Assembly (NCBI RefSeq): GCF_037975245.1
Contig: NC_092562.1
Location: forward strand, 10,081,001-10,145,000
Source of the DNA: Apostichopus japonicus
Lineage: Eukaryota; Echinodermata; Holothuroidea; Aspidochirotida; Stichopodidae
DNA length: 64,000 nucleotides
Reading direction: 5' to 3'
A model generated the notes under the pieces. That model worked only from the letters and a program-made list of their open reading frames with translations. It was not told where the DNA came from and ran no database searches. The number at the start of each line of letters is the position of its first letter. The first letter of the stretch is position 1. Made by a program: the position numbers and the translations under genes. This document shows, one piece after another, positions 42,301 through 49,734 of the stretch.

Positions 42301-45300
42301 ACATACATACATACATACATACATACATACATACATACACACACACACACGCCAACCTGACTGCATAGGTTCCTTTTGCTAAAGCAAGGAACCAAAAAAG
42401 GTTACCAGTTCACTCTAGTTGCAGTAGAGCGAGAGTACTGAGGTTGTTAGCAGACAGGTAAGCTAGGAGCAAAGTAAATCTTATATACAAATATTAGTAA
42501 ATTACTACGTTGCCCGAATCTTGTACACTAAAATACCTTTTATTACCCTTCCTATTGATCAAGGAAAAGTCAACAGCTCTCAATGTTAATCGAATAGCAG
42601 CGGAACTTTGGAAATAATTTCTCAAACTCATCCTTGCTCAGTTTAAAGCTTCTCTATTAATGGTATGTTGCATAAAAAATCATGTTACTAGAGCTGTACT
42701 TTTTCAATGAAAATGAGATTTATTTCAAAGAAAAAAAAAGAAAAAAGAAAACCTCCTGGTAAACACAACTGACCTTAACAATACCGATCAGACTCTGCGA
42801 GACAAATAAGGTCAAATCTCGGCATGCCTGTCAAAACATCACATGAATCCACTTACCATTATTAGACTTGGCATTGAAAACCAGGCTAAGAAACACAAAA
42901 GCAACATTAGCATCAAAACCGTCAATGTGGCCAAATTTAGAATCTTTACAGGAACTGAAAGGAAAGTGAATCCTCTGGAATTTAAATGCAAAGTTTCCCC
43001 ATCATGGTAGGCATCTCATTAAAATTGTGACTGAATACACCAATGGAGGGAGATCTGATAAACATGTACCAGCATTTTTGATCTCCTGTATTATAACTCT
43101 TAAAGTCTCATTTACGTGTTTGGTGATGAGTTTCCGAAAACAAACTTCCGAAGCAGATTTCAATGTTTCTTAAATTCTAAATGTACTCTGACCAGGTGGG
43201 TTTAATGGAGCAAAGCTGTCGCAATCGAAAGGAATTTATTTTCTGTTGCCCGAACGATTTGGGGCAAACGATTAACCGTAAAATCACTGCGACCGCCCAC
43301 ATCAGCATGTTCATTGCACAAATGTTACCTATATCTACTCGTAACGTCCACTTTTTCCACGGAGGAAACGTCTGCAAACACCTGTTTATTCATTGCAATG
43401 GAAGGAAATGACACAATTTTGCAAGCTACATCGGTAAGACCGAAAGAAAGATACTATTCAAGATAAGGGACCTAACACAGGATAGCCACAAAAGTGAAAG
43501 TAGTCCTAGGGCCTAATGGTCCTAAACAAAACAGAGAGATTTTATTGGCGCATGATCTGTTGGGCGGGGATTGCAAATTTTGAGTGAAGTTTGTAGAATC
43601 TACGAAATTGTTAATAAATCTGGCAAATTTTATTCAGCTCAAAATGTTTAACGACAGATAACTCAATAAAAATAATGAATATTGATATGGAAATGACATT
43701 AAACAGTGTCATTTTCAATGAGCTTTTCAGTGCAGCTGGAAAGGTCGAAGTTTAAATTTGGCAAACACATACTGAGACTCTAACTACCATCCATTTATTC
43801 ATCAACATCACTCCCACTTTACAACCAAAGGATGACAGAGTCAGGGGAAAGTATATCAAACTTTCGTCAGAGTTACAAAATCCTTCAAACGTCTTCTAGG
43901 ATCCACAGATCTGTGAAAAGGTCCTGAAACTTGTCCAAAAAGGTTCGAAAAATTGAAAAGATTTAGCTCACGAAAATGTAGTGTTTCTTCCTGGCTGGTA
44001 GATTCGGAAAGGAGGAGTTACTGGGCGGTGCCTAGGGAGCGAGGGCGCAGTGCTAAAATTTTCCAAATGTGTAGTTAGGTAGATGGGAAAGTGCAATAGT
44101 GGAGTGGGAGACAGGTAAGAGAGGAGCGAAGTAAATATTTTAGTTTACTTCAAAGACCTGTTAAATGGGCAAATGTACCAGAAGAAATGAAGCACTCCAA
44201 ATGGTATCTTGCGAATTGACTTAATAATCTTAAATAAACAGTTAATTAACCAACAATTAACATCCCAAATTTTTTTTTTCACTCTTTACAATGACAAATG
44301 GAAATCCAAAGGAGAAAGTAGCAGGCCATTGTCTCTGTTCACAAAGAGAGACAAAAAAGAAGTCTAAACTCATTTTCACGTTGTGATTGACAGATAATGA
44401 TCGGAATAAAAATATCATTAATCTGTTATTCTTACATTACACTAAACACCCGGTTAACAGACAGGGTACTACATCGCCAGACATTTCTGCCCCGCTTCTC
44501 TCAAAGACATAACAAATCCAAAGTGACATTGTGTTATGGGGCAGCACAGGTTGGTAAAGGGATAACATTTCAAAGCAAAGGGGATCTACACTTTGCCCTA
44601 AGTTGCTTTTATAATCCCAGATTGTTTTTCCTTTCATATTTCTCCTCCACCCTCCTTTCCAAACTGAAGAAGTACTATATATACTATTCAAGATTATTTT
44701 CTAGTTTCTAGCATTTTTTCCATATTTATAGTATTTCATTTCAACATTCCATCTGGATTTGTCAATTTATACCCCAAGAGGCAGGAAACCACAACAAAAG
44801 GTGAACTAAGGGTAGAGAGAGGCGGTAAAGCCTGAAGGAGTTTAGGGGTGTTATATATATACATATAGTTCTAGTGCGAAGACAAATAATATGTAGTTTT
44901 AACCTGGTAATATCTACTACCACTACTGCTACTACAGTAACTGACACTGCTGCTTTGGCTAGCCTTGACACCTACACACTTCTTTCTACCCACCACTGAT
45001 AAGGGTGAAAATATCTTAAAAAATACCTCAAGGCAAATCATCAGAAAACCATGACTTGTATGAGGACGATGATGATGATTTTGGTTAGAAAATATGAACC
45101 TTGATGACTTTCAGCATTAATTCTGACAGCAAAATTGGTGGTGATCAAAGTACCGAGTACAATAGGGAACACACCATGTATTAACAATGGAAGAGTCCTT
45201 TTCATCACAGTTTATACAACACCACTGTTAATTACTGGTGGTTACAATGTAGCTGGAAAATACCACGCAAAAATTAAGGGAGGGGGCGTGATACAACACT

Positions 45301-48300
45301 TTTAAGGTTCTTGTAATCTGTATGACACTGTTGAAAAAGCAATTATTATTTTAAAACATTTTCAAATTTTGCATAGCATTTTCAAAGACTGAATGTTTAT
45401 CTCATTGAGTACTATAGTTGCTATGTATTTAACTGCGTATAGCAACTTGACCATTTTGTATGGCCCCCGATTATTTGTGTAAGATGATTACTAGGCGTGT
45501 TTCGTCATACCGTATAAGAAGTTAGGCTACTACTGTACTTCTTTAAACGTTCCCGCCACCCGCTCAAAACAGTTTGGCGACCGTGTATTTTCTGTAACTG
45601 GGGCCAGGCCGAGGAACGACTTGCCATCTTCGGTTGCTAATCAATCTACATTTCTCTCTTTCAAAAAAGCTCTGACACAGCTCTCTTTAATAAGGCCTTT
45701 AAGTAATCCTCTTTTTTCTGTCTTGTTGCTGTTTTTTTTCATTTGAATGTTTTTTATTTTAGAATAAAATTTTAGAAATAAAGAATATCATTTTAGTTAT
45801 GGCGCTATATAAATGCCTTATTATTATTTTGATTTTTCGATGAGATGCTGGATAAATTATTCCCTGGTAAGATTGGCATGTTGCTACCTACACAAATGTA
45901 AAGGTGTACCATGTTTTTCTGTGTTCACAGAGAACGATACAGTAGTATTTGAAGTACTTAGGTTGGGAGAAATAAAATTCATCAATCTCAACTTAGCTAC
46001 ACAAAAATGTTACCACTGAAGACTTAGTCTTCCCTGGGGCTGTCCAATTACGTGTGTGTGTGTGAGATATAATGTGGCTGGTCAGAAATCCAAAATCAAA
46101 CGTTGACCATCTTGATGTAGAACCTCGACATGTGGCGATGAATATTGACAGCAAAATCACTATACTCAACTATCAATGCAGCAACTGACTGGGTCATGAA
46201 CAGCTTTACATCCATCACTGAATTAACAGATGTAACTATCAACTGACCATTCTCAAAATGCTAGACTCAGAAACTGAAAATGCCTACTGTTGGACTGAAG
46301 GTAACCAAATGGTACCTTCATGGCAGTAGTAGTACTAGTAGTACTATAATAACCTTGCTTCAGGTATTAGCCACATAAAGTTTGCCAATGACCCTACATG
46401 ACTCAGCAAACAATTCATGACAACAGCCGTCTGAATCCTTGTTGAACTTTTGCATCAAAAAGTCCAATTTCCGGAGTACCTACGACATCCCTCAATGGCC
46501 TTTAGTTGACCTTTGACCTCAAACATTCAAAATGCTCAGGAGGGAACCCAGTACTAGACAATGATTACTGTATATTCTGGACCAAAGCAAGAATACTATA
46601 TTTCAAACAATGGCATAAAAAAGACATAAAGAAAAGATGGCATAAAGAAAAGATGAGATTTGACCACATGTGAAATCTGGGGATAGAACACTGAATAAAC
46701 TGTAATATATATATTTCACAACGATTGCAACTATGGTGGTTATCCATCCATTTCTGTGGAAGGTATACAGTAGCAGGCAGGCACTAGGCAGACAGACACA
46801 TAAAAACATTGAGAAAATTATAGAATCCTCCAGCAGCCCACAACTTCCACAAACACTTGAACAGTGAAATAGCAGAAGGCTGACTACAGGCAGACAAGCA
46901 TAAATCCCTGAATTAAGGCAAATACGAGTAGTGTATGCATGACAAAAAGTGACAGGAATGCTAAGCTAATAAAAGCCACCTAAAAAAAAACAGAAAATGA
47001 AATGACTTCTGAAGTTACCAAATTTTCAAATTTCTCAGACTTTGACATCCAGGAAAAACAGTATGGATTATCTGCTCACCAAGGGCTACAAACACACCAT
47101 GTTAAAAGTTCAAGCAACTTTCACTTCTTGGAATATCGTGTTTACAGGTTTTCAGCCTGTGACCTCTGGTGACCTAAAATTACCTTTGACCTCCATGTAT
47201 AAAGGATAGACAACAACTAATCACTAAGGGCTACCTGCATACCATGTTTGAAGTTCAAGCAACTTTCACTTCTTAAGTAATCGTGTTTACAAGGTTTTCA
47301 ACCTGTGACCTCTGGTGACCTAAAAAGACCTTTGACCTCCATGTAAAAGGATAGACAACATCTAATCACTAAGGGCTACCTGCATACCAAGTTTGAAGTT
47401 CAAGCAACTTTCACTTCTTGTCCTCTGGTGACCTAGAATGACCATGCTAGACATGGTAGAACGAGAGGTTGTGAGCGGACAGGTAAGCGAAGAGCAAACT
47501 GAATGCAGTATTACTTCAAAGCAATATTATCCAATCAATTGTTGTAAAGTATCCTGTTAATCAAATGGTAGAGTACCATGTTACCAATTATCACTATTGT
47601 ACAGCACATTAAAATAAAACTGTTCCAATGTGGTATTTTACAGGACTTTTCTCACTTCTCTGTTGCCACAACAACACTTATATGTACTGTAGCTACCGTC
47701 TGATGACCCTAACAGTGTAAAAGTACTGTTACATACCTAGAAAGTGAAGAGCACTTTTCCTGTCTCCTGAGACTTGTTCTAAGGTGCCATCACATGGTTC
47801 TAACAACAATAAGATACAGGAATTGAGGCCTGACCACTTACTACTACCATGCTACTACTAACTTGTTATGGTAGTTTAATTGCCTTGCTCCGACAATAAA
47901 TCTTGCATTTTACAACCACATCAAGCAGGAGATGACCGAAGATACTACTGGCTTCAACCTCATGAAGTAATGTTGATCAGTGTTGTTGATATCCGACACA
48001 GTCTGACACTTTACCATCAGCTCAGTATCAGAGAAATTTATCCAAATTTGAAAAACTTAAAAAACCATCTTTTCATTAATTAACGAAAGGAGGCTTTACT
48101 CACCGTACACTTGTTCGGTTTCTCTCCGGAATGCACCCTCATGTGTATCAGGAGCTTGTAGCGAGCATTGAACGGCTTGAATCGTCTGGTGCAGCCTTGC
48201 CAGAAACAAGTAAAATCCTCTCCTTTCCTCTGATCGATGTGGACTTTCTCGATATGTCGTACGAGTTCTTCCTGTTCGTCGAAAATGCCGTTACAGTCGA

Positions 48301-49734
48301 TCCACCGGCAGATCAATATCTTTTCCTCGTTCTCGTCCGAATGTTTCACGGGGGAAGGGGTCCCTTGCACGTGGGTCAAGGGAGGCGACGGTTTGCTCCT
48401 GGCCGAATCAAAATGTTGGCTGTATGGTGGAGGAGGTGGCAACTCTGCTGACAACGAAGACATTTGCATATTCACATGTCCAATGGCGTTACTCGTAAAA
48501 GGTGCCGTCTGATTAGAGTAGCCTCCCGGGACATGATAATTTATTCCACAGCTAGGAGGGTAGGAACCATTATTCTGTTGTGAAGAGTAGTTGCTACTGT
48601 TGGTATAGGAGAGATTCTGATGTTGATAGGGCACGTCCTGGTATGTCGTTATGATGGCGGCGGTTGGATTGTCTTGGTTGAAGGGGATTCCCTGGGCAAC
48701 GTGGGCACCGTAATTTGCAGACTCGTGAGGGTATTGACTATTGGTGGGAGGAACTGGGTATGCGACGTTACTCTCCTGCTTGTACGGTTGGAAATTGGCA
48801 TGAAAGTTGGCATACTCCAGGAGGGCCTCATTCCTCGGTTGCACGACCAGTTGACTCGATACAGCTCCGCCAGCAACATCAGAGTGAGACTGTGGCATGC
48901 CTCCGTGAGGCATCTGGTTGGCATTATTGTTATTACTACAGGTGTAAGTGTGTTTCTGTTGAGACAGAGTCGAAATGTCGGACGCTAACGAGCGGACCGC
49001 CAGGGAGCAAGAGGAGATGGTCTCGATGCCGTGATGGACTAGAGGACTGATTCCAGATCTCGCCGATAAATGGCCGTATTCCCCCGAGTGGAGCCCCAGA
49101 CAGGGCGACATCGACGTGGAGGACCCACGTGAACCGTTGATATACGCCACGAGCGACGTCGGACTGGTACGAATGATGCTGTTGAAATCCAATCCATCCG
49201 CAGACAACGGTGAGAGTGACAGCGCCCTCTTCCTGCCACGGGCAGATAAGGACCTCGCGGAGTGCCTCGGACTGGCGAAGCTGGAACCGGCGGGGGAAAT
49301 TTCAATGGGAAACGGTGAAAGAGAGTTGAAGCTGCTAGCATATTGAGATAATGCCGAACTGGGCGGTATAAGCTGGTCACAAATGTCACTACCCGCGATG
49401 GAAGCCGGACCACGACTTCCTTGAGGTGTTAAACTTGGTAAAGTCCTACTGAGGCTCGTGCTAACACCGTGGTTCAATTCATGTTTTAGAGGAACCCCTA
49501 AGGGTTCCAGGAAATATCTGTCACTGGACGAGCTTTGAGGAGTATAAGGGTTCCCACTGATACTTCCCCCGACCGAGGATGCGGGAATATTTTGCGGAGT
49601 GAAACGAATACTCGAAATGTCACTTGGAGTTGGTGAGTAGGCAGCAGAGGTCACTGTTGGCATGTATAGGCCATTACCGCTGATTTTCTTGGACTCAAGG
49701 ATCTGTGCAGTGGCTAACGCAGCATGATGGTCAT
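17382..49734 (-). CDS. glis3: GLIS3-like zinc-finger transcription factor, eight exons, 5' end incomplete
   Basis: This entry spans the whole gene; the exons are listed separately. Joined exons give 939 residues plus stop (numbered from the first complete codon of exon 1), with no frame break at any of seven junctions. In order: GLI-like N-terminal conserved region (about 166-202), YGHL (219-222), PPPY (434-437), five C2H2 fingers (475-624), and a Ser/Pro/His-rich tail ending in VDRCPSQLS (about 922-930). In vertebrates GLIS1/3 proteins are nuclear factors that bind G-rich sites through the five fingers, and GLIS3 acts in pancreas, thyroid, kidney and germ line. GLIS3 is preferred over GLIS1 because the C-terminal block and the post-finger DCLSIQSL and HSSRSG-like segments match what I recall of GLIS3. 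An invertebrate would probably carry one GLIS1/3 gene, so orthology to both vertebrate paralogues is likely. The upstream exon or exons with the start codon were not found. Confidence 0.95.
17519..18374 (-). other. Intron between exons 7 and 8 (0.86 kb)
   Basis: The donor is gtaaga and the acceptor is ttttttag. It is a phase 1 intron. A G-rich plus-strand tract at 17532-17550 lies just inside the acceptor end. No other feature was seen. Confidence 0.88.
18375..18683 (-). CDS. glis3: GLIS3-like exon 7: C-terminal region
   Basis: The exon is 309 bases: two bases complete Ser792, then 102 codons (793-894), then one base of codon 895. The acceptor is actgcag before GTCTGAG and the donor is gtaaga after AGAG. 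The sequence is clearly richer in GC than its surroundings, as expected for coding DNA here. It encodes a His/Pro-rich start ([14 protein letters not shown]), then [27 protein letters not shown] and [12 protein letters not shown]. No domain is recognised. It probably forms part of the transactivation region. The phases at both ends fit exons 6 and 8 exactly, so exon 6 to exon 7 splicing needs no further exon, although an optional one in the 7.3-kb intron cannot be excluded. Confidence 0.87.
21205..21388 (+). repeat. Dispersed repeat with TA-microsatellite tail, copy 2
   Basis: Bases 21205-21300 match 2378-2475 at about 90%, then run into TA/CATA repeats to 21388. Just upstream is GACGAAGGTCCCAGGCGGACC, a short block like ones I know from the 3' ends of some invertebrate retroelements, so this copy may preserve more of the parent element. 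Confidence 0.82.
22405..22485. repeat. TTTTGTATATA-type tandem array
   Basis: Words TTTTGTATA and TTTTGTATATA alternate about eight times, followed by related TATTTTGTAGG and TATTTTGTGC blocks. Confidence 0.85.
22600..22682 (+). repeat. Possible retroposon tail ending in ATCT microsatellite
   Basis: GATTGGCTGAATAAATATCT followed by ATCT repeats is the kind of 3' end many invertebrate LINE and SINE copies have. No coding remnant was recognised upstream, so the assignment is weak. Confidence 0.4.
24207..24257. repeat. CCCCT pentamer repeat
   Basis: Ten or so copies of CCCCT or CCTCC words. On the minus (GLIS sense) strand this is G-rich. Confidence 0.85.
26013..26164 (-). CDS. glis3: GLIS3-like exon 6: Pro/Arg/His-rich C-terminal segment
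   Basis: The exon is 152 bases: one base completes His741, then 50 codons (742-791), then one base of codon 792. The acceptor is ttttcag and the donor is gtaaga. The frame reads [19 protein letters not shown] and continues rich in Pro, Arg, His and Thr. I do not see a match to a named motif. Support comes from the open frame, strong splice sites, correct phase on both sides and position between two better-supported exons. Vertebrate GLIS3 also has a Pro/His/Arg-rich stretch in this part. The plus-strand open frames here are shadows. Confidence 0.8.
26165..30552 (-). other. Intron between exons 5 and 6 (4.4 kb) holding a satellite
   Basis: The donor is gtaagt and the acceptor is ttttcag. It is a phase 2 intron. 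Its main content is the seven-copy array at 27431-28620. The rest is AT-rich with G-rich stretches near 29340-29400 and 29580-29630 and C-rich direct duplicates near 30313-30385. No coding exon was recognised. Confidence 0.8.
27431..28620. repeat. Seven-copy intronic satellite with a 508-bp higher-order unit
   Basis: Units starting GTAAGATTTGACATACAAC begin at 27431, 27603, 27780, 27948, 28111, 28288 and 28456 (lengths 172, 177, 168, 163, 177, 168, about 165). Copies 2-4 and copies 5-7 are matched one to one by private variants: TTCTGGTTTTACAC in 2 and 5, TTGACAAAGGG in 3 and 6, and a shortened CAATTTCACAACAATG in 4 and 7. The array therefore includes a duplicated trimer of 508 bp. Confidence 0.95.
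30553..30706 (-). CDS. glis3: GLIS3-like exon 5: Ser/Thr/Gly-rich C-terminal segment
   Basis: The exon is 154 bases: two bases complete Gly690, then 50 codons (691-740), then two bases of codon 741. The acceptor is tacttag before GTGTGT and the donor is gtaagt. The frame reads [15 protein letters not shown] and later SMQGSPHG. These resemble the SSRSGTAAG and QGSPHN segments I recall from vertebrate GLIS3, which supports both identity and frame. The longest open frame over this interval is a different minus-strand frame running into the intron and is not the coding one. The exon is low-complexity, rich in Ser, Thr and Gly. Confidence 0.9.
30707..31727 (-). other. Intron between exons 4 and 5 (1.0 kb)
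   Basis: The donor is gtaggt and the acceptor is tacttag. It is a phase 1 intron with several poly-G runs on the plus strand (for example near 30805, 31055 and 31585) and no gene. Confidence 0.85.
31728..31893 (-). CDS. glis3: GLIS3-like exon 4: start of the C-terminal region
   Basis: The exon is 166 bases: 55 codons (residues 635-689) plus one base of codon 690. The acceptor is cgacag before TTAAGA and the donor is gtaggt, weaker than the others. It encodes [20 protein letters not shown], like the segment after finger 5 in vertebrate GLIS3, then a Ser/His/Pro-rich stretch ending AELYPG. Phase 0 at the start matches exon 3, and phase 1 at the end matches exon 5. No folded domain is evident. 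The region belongs to the poorly conserved C-terminal half, which in vertebrate GLIS3 includes the transactivation domain. Confidence 0.93.
31988..32150 (+). repeat. Uninterrupted copy of the 45.4-kb repeat
   Basis: TTCAAATTTTGTGCAGCATT, CTCATTGAATACTATATAG, GTATAGCAACTGG, CCATTTTGTTATAGC and GGATACTGGATAAATTATTT occur in order, showing what the interrupted copy looked like before insertion. It lies in the short intron between exons 3 and 4 and upstream of the exon 4 acceptor. Confidence 0.75.
32363..32473 (-). CDS. glis3: GLIS3-like exon 3: finger 5 and basic tail
   Basis: The exon is 111 bases (37 codons, residues 598-634), phase 0 at both ends, between acceptor tgcacag and donor gtaagt. 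It encodes [10 protein letters not shown], then the [13 protein letters not shown] helix of finger 5 (C602, C607, H620, H624), and ends in a basic run, ARKK. In the GLI/GLIS family fingers 4 and 5 make most base-specific contacts, and basic residues after finger 5 serve in nuclear localisation. Reading through the donor gives a stop within a few codons, so an unspliced product would end just after finger 5. Confidence 0.97.
32474..34082 (-). other. Intron between exons 2 and 3 (1.6 kb)
   Basis: The donor is gtaagt and the acceptor is tgcacag. The intron separates finger 4 from finger 5 within the DT/KP linker. No repeat array or gene was recognised inside. Confidence 0.9.
34083..34244 (-). 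CDS. glis3: GLIS3-like exon 2: rest of finger 3 and finger 4
   Basis: The exon is 162 bases (54 codons, residues 544-597), phase 0 at both ends. The acceptor cttcag precedes TTTGAG and the donor is gtaagt at 34082. It starts FEGC, supplying the second cysteine of finger 3 (C547), then H560 and H564, the linker HTGEKP, and all of finger 4 (C572, C577, H590, H594). It ends in HLDT. The helices SRLENLKIH and SNSSDRAKH are typical of the GLI/GLIS/ZIC superfamily. The intron just upstream therefore cuts finger 3 one residue after its first cysteine, and the downstream intron cuts the linker between fingers 4 and 5. Identification is very secure. Confidence 0.97.
34615..34692 (+). repeat. Dispersed short repeat with splice-donor-like end, second copy
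   Basis: Same blocks as 42402-42475 in the same order and orientation: TTACCAGTTCACT, AAGAGTGCTGAGGTTGTGAG, AGACAAGTAAGC and CAAAGTAAAT. Confidence 0.78.
35560..36000. repeat. Tandem array, about 70-110-bp unit
   Basis: GTGTACCATGTGGAATAGTA or a close variant starts at about 35560, 35647, 35717, 35810 and 35919, with a partial copy at 35992. Units differ in the number of internal CATTTACTCAGTACTCACA blocks, which explains the uneven length. Confidence 0.92.
37388..37440 (+). other. G-rich tract with quadruplex potential
   Basis: At least eight runs of three or more G within about 50 bases, separated by one to four bases. It lies on the strand opposite to the GLIS transcript. Confidence 0.8.
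38094..38770. repeat. Diverged tandem array, about 145-bp unit, rich in GGTCA
   Basis: Five copies start near 38094, 38241, 38385, 38520 and 38662. Shared blocks are ATCTCAAGATAGGAATCATGG, a GTATGTAGATGTGTCATATT block, GAAGAACCCTATTG and a GTCAAAGGTCA block followed by CACCAG. Confidence 0.92.
40537..40570 (+). promoter_or_regulatory. AGGTCA cluster with DR4, DR5 and DR1 spacing
   Basis: Four half-sites in a row: AGGTCA at 40537, 40547 and 40558, then GGGTCA at 40565, with gaps of 4, 5 and 1 bases. Equivalent clusters lie at 40907-40940 (third site AGGTTA) and 41862-41895 in this element. Nuclear receptors with RXR bind such direct repeats. Activity here is unknown. Confidence 0.6.
41633..41653 (-). 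promoter_or_regulatory. Three TGACCT half-sites with DR1 and DR2 spacing
   Basis: TGACCT starts at 41633, 41640 and 41648, with gaps of 1 and 2 bases. The first pair is a perfect AGGTCA direct repeat spaced by one on the minus strand. Copy B has the same at 57512-57532. Confidence 0.6.
42282..42352. repeat. CA and CATA microsatellite in element copy A
   Basis: CA repeats, then about eleven CATA units, then CA repeats again, close to the 3' end of the element. Confidence 0.95.
42402..42475 (+). repeat. Dispersed short repeat with splice-donor-like end
   Basis: This 75-base block (TTACCAGTTCACT, GAGAGTACTGAGGTTGTTAG, AGACAGGTAAGC, AGCAAAGTAAAT) matches 34615-34692 closely. The 3' half is also found at 44088-44139 and 47454-47506. 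It starts directly beside the end of element copy A. Confidence 0.8.
44088..44139 (+). repeat. Dispersed short repeat, partial copy
   Basis: AGTGGAGTGGGAGACAGGTA followed by AGAGAGGAGCGAAGTAAAT matches the 3' half of the family seen at 34.6 and 42.4 kb. The upstream block at 43985-44060 (GGTAGATTCGGAAAGGAGG) resembles 37352 and 39797. Confidence 0.7.
45355..45885 (+). repeat. Older dispersed repeat interrupted by the LINE tail
   Basis: Left part (TTCAAATTTTGCATAGCATT, CTCATTGAGTACTATAG, GTATAGCAACTTG, CCATTTTGTATGG) and right part (GATGCTGGATAAATTATTCC, 45844 onward) match a continuous sequence at 31988-32150 in the same order. The LINE piece sits between them. Confidence 0.78.
45573..45833 (+). 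pseudogene. Truncated non-LTR retrotransposon 3' end
   Basis: Only the last part of the reverse transcriptase frame remains. Reading from 45573 it gives [12 protein letters not shown], then [13 protein letters not shown], then LSFKKALTQ, following the LINE consensus of an LW-N-LP block and an FKK-L block. The usual Leu-Trp before Asn has become Pro-Arg. The sequence ends GGCGCTATATAAATGCC plus TTATTATTA, a typical L2/CR1-like tail. It is 5'-truncated and inactive. Confidence 0.85.
47070..47435. repeat. Tandem array, 142-bp unit, rich in TGACCT
   Basis: Three copies of a unit containing AAGGGCTACCTGCATACC, AAGTTCAAGCAACTTTCACT, TCGTGTTTACA and GACCTCTGGTGACCTA, starting near 47079, 47221 and 47363. 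The third copy is truncated and joins GTCCTCTGGTGACCTAG. Confidence 0.9.
47454..47506 (+). repeat. Dispersed short repeat, partial copy
   Basis: AGGTTGTGAGCGGACAGGTA followed by AGCGAAGAGCAAACTGAAT. It lies directly after the 142-bp array. Confidence 0.65.
48104..49734 (-). CDS. glis3: GLIS3-like exon 1 of those seen: N-terminal region, fingers 1-2, start of finger 3
   Basis: This large exon opens at an acceptor (ttcgtag, ending at 49735), supplies two bases of a split codon, then encodes 543 residues. The first in-frame ATG is at 49663, but open frame continues 23 codons upstream to the acceptor, so translation probably starts in an earlier exon. Key segments: [11 protein letters not shown] (about 167-177) and [14 protein letters not shown] (about 189-202), both shared with GLI proteins; EYGHLSA (218-224), like the GLI Sufu-binding YGH motif; a Ser/Asn/Gln/Tyr-rich stretch; and PPPY at 434-437. 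Finger 1 uses C475, C480, H493, H498. Finger 2 uses C509, C514, H530, H534. Linker HSGEKP and the first cysteine of finger 3 (C542) follow. The exon ends in phase 0 after Thr543 at the donor gtgagt. Plus-strand open frames over this exon are shadows. Confidence 0.96.

Larger units (their letters stand above)
39858..42398 (+). mobile_element. Rolling-circle-like (Helentron/HINE-type) non-autonomous element, copy A
   Basis: The ends match copy B at 55560-58254: a start at AACAAGAGCCCAAGGGCACT and an end at GCAAGGAACCAAAAA. Subterminal inverted repeats GGTTCCTTGC (39880-39889) and GCAAGGAACC (42384-42393) bracket it. Inside are tandem units of about 295 and 405 bp marked by GGATCACATGACCGTTAAG, then a CA/CATA microsatellite (42282-42352), then a 3' hairpin. 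There is no reading frame of note, and flanking sequences differ from copy B. This layout is that described for non-autonomous Helentrons; the assignment is inference. Confidence 0.75.
34245..48103 (-). other. Intron between exons 1 and 2 (13.9 kb), repeat-rich
   Basis: The donor is gtgagt at 48103 and the acceptor cttcag ends at 34245. The intron interrupts finger 3. It contains the 85-bp array (35.56-36.0 kb), a G-rich tract (37.39-37.44 kb), a 145-bp array (38.09-38.77 kb), a 2.5-kb rolling-circle-like element (39.86-42.40 kb), copies of a short repeat with a splice-donor-like end, a LINE tail nested in an older repeat (45.36-45.88 kb) and a 142-bp array (47.07-47.43 kb). I found no coding exon in it. 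Confidence 0.85.

Noticed and set aside
48131-49346. Several plus-strand open frames of 76-122 codons across GLIS exon 1
   Set aside because: They are antisense shadows of the 543-codon minus-strand exon; their translations have no family features and the exon's zinc-finger frame is certain.
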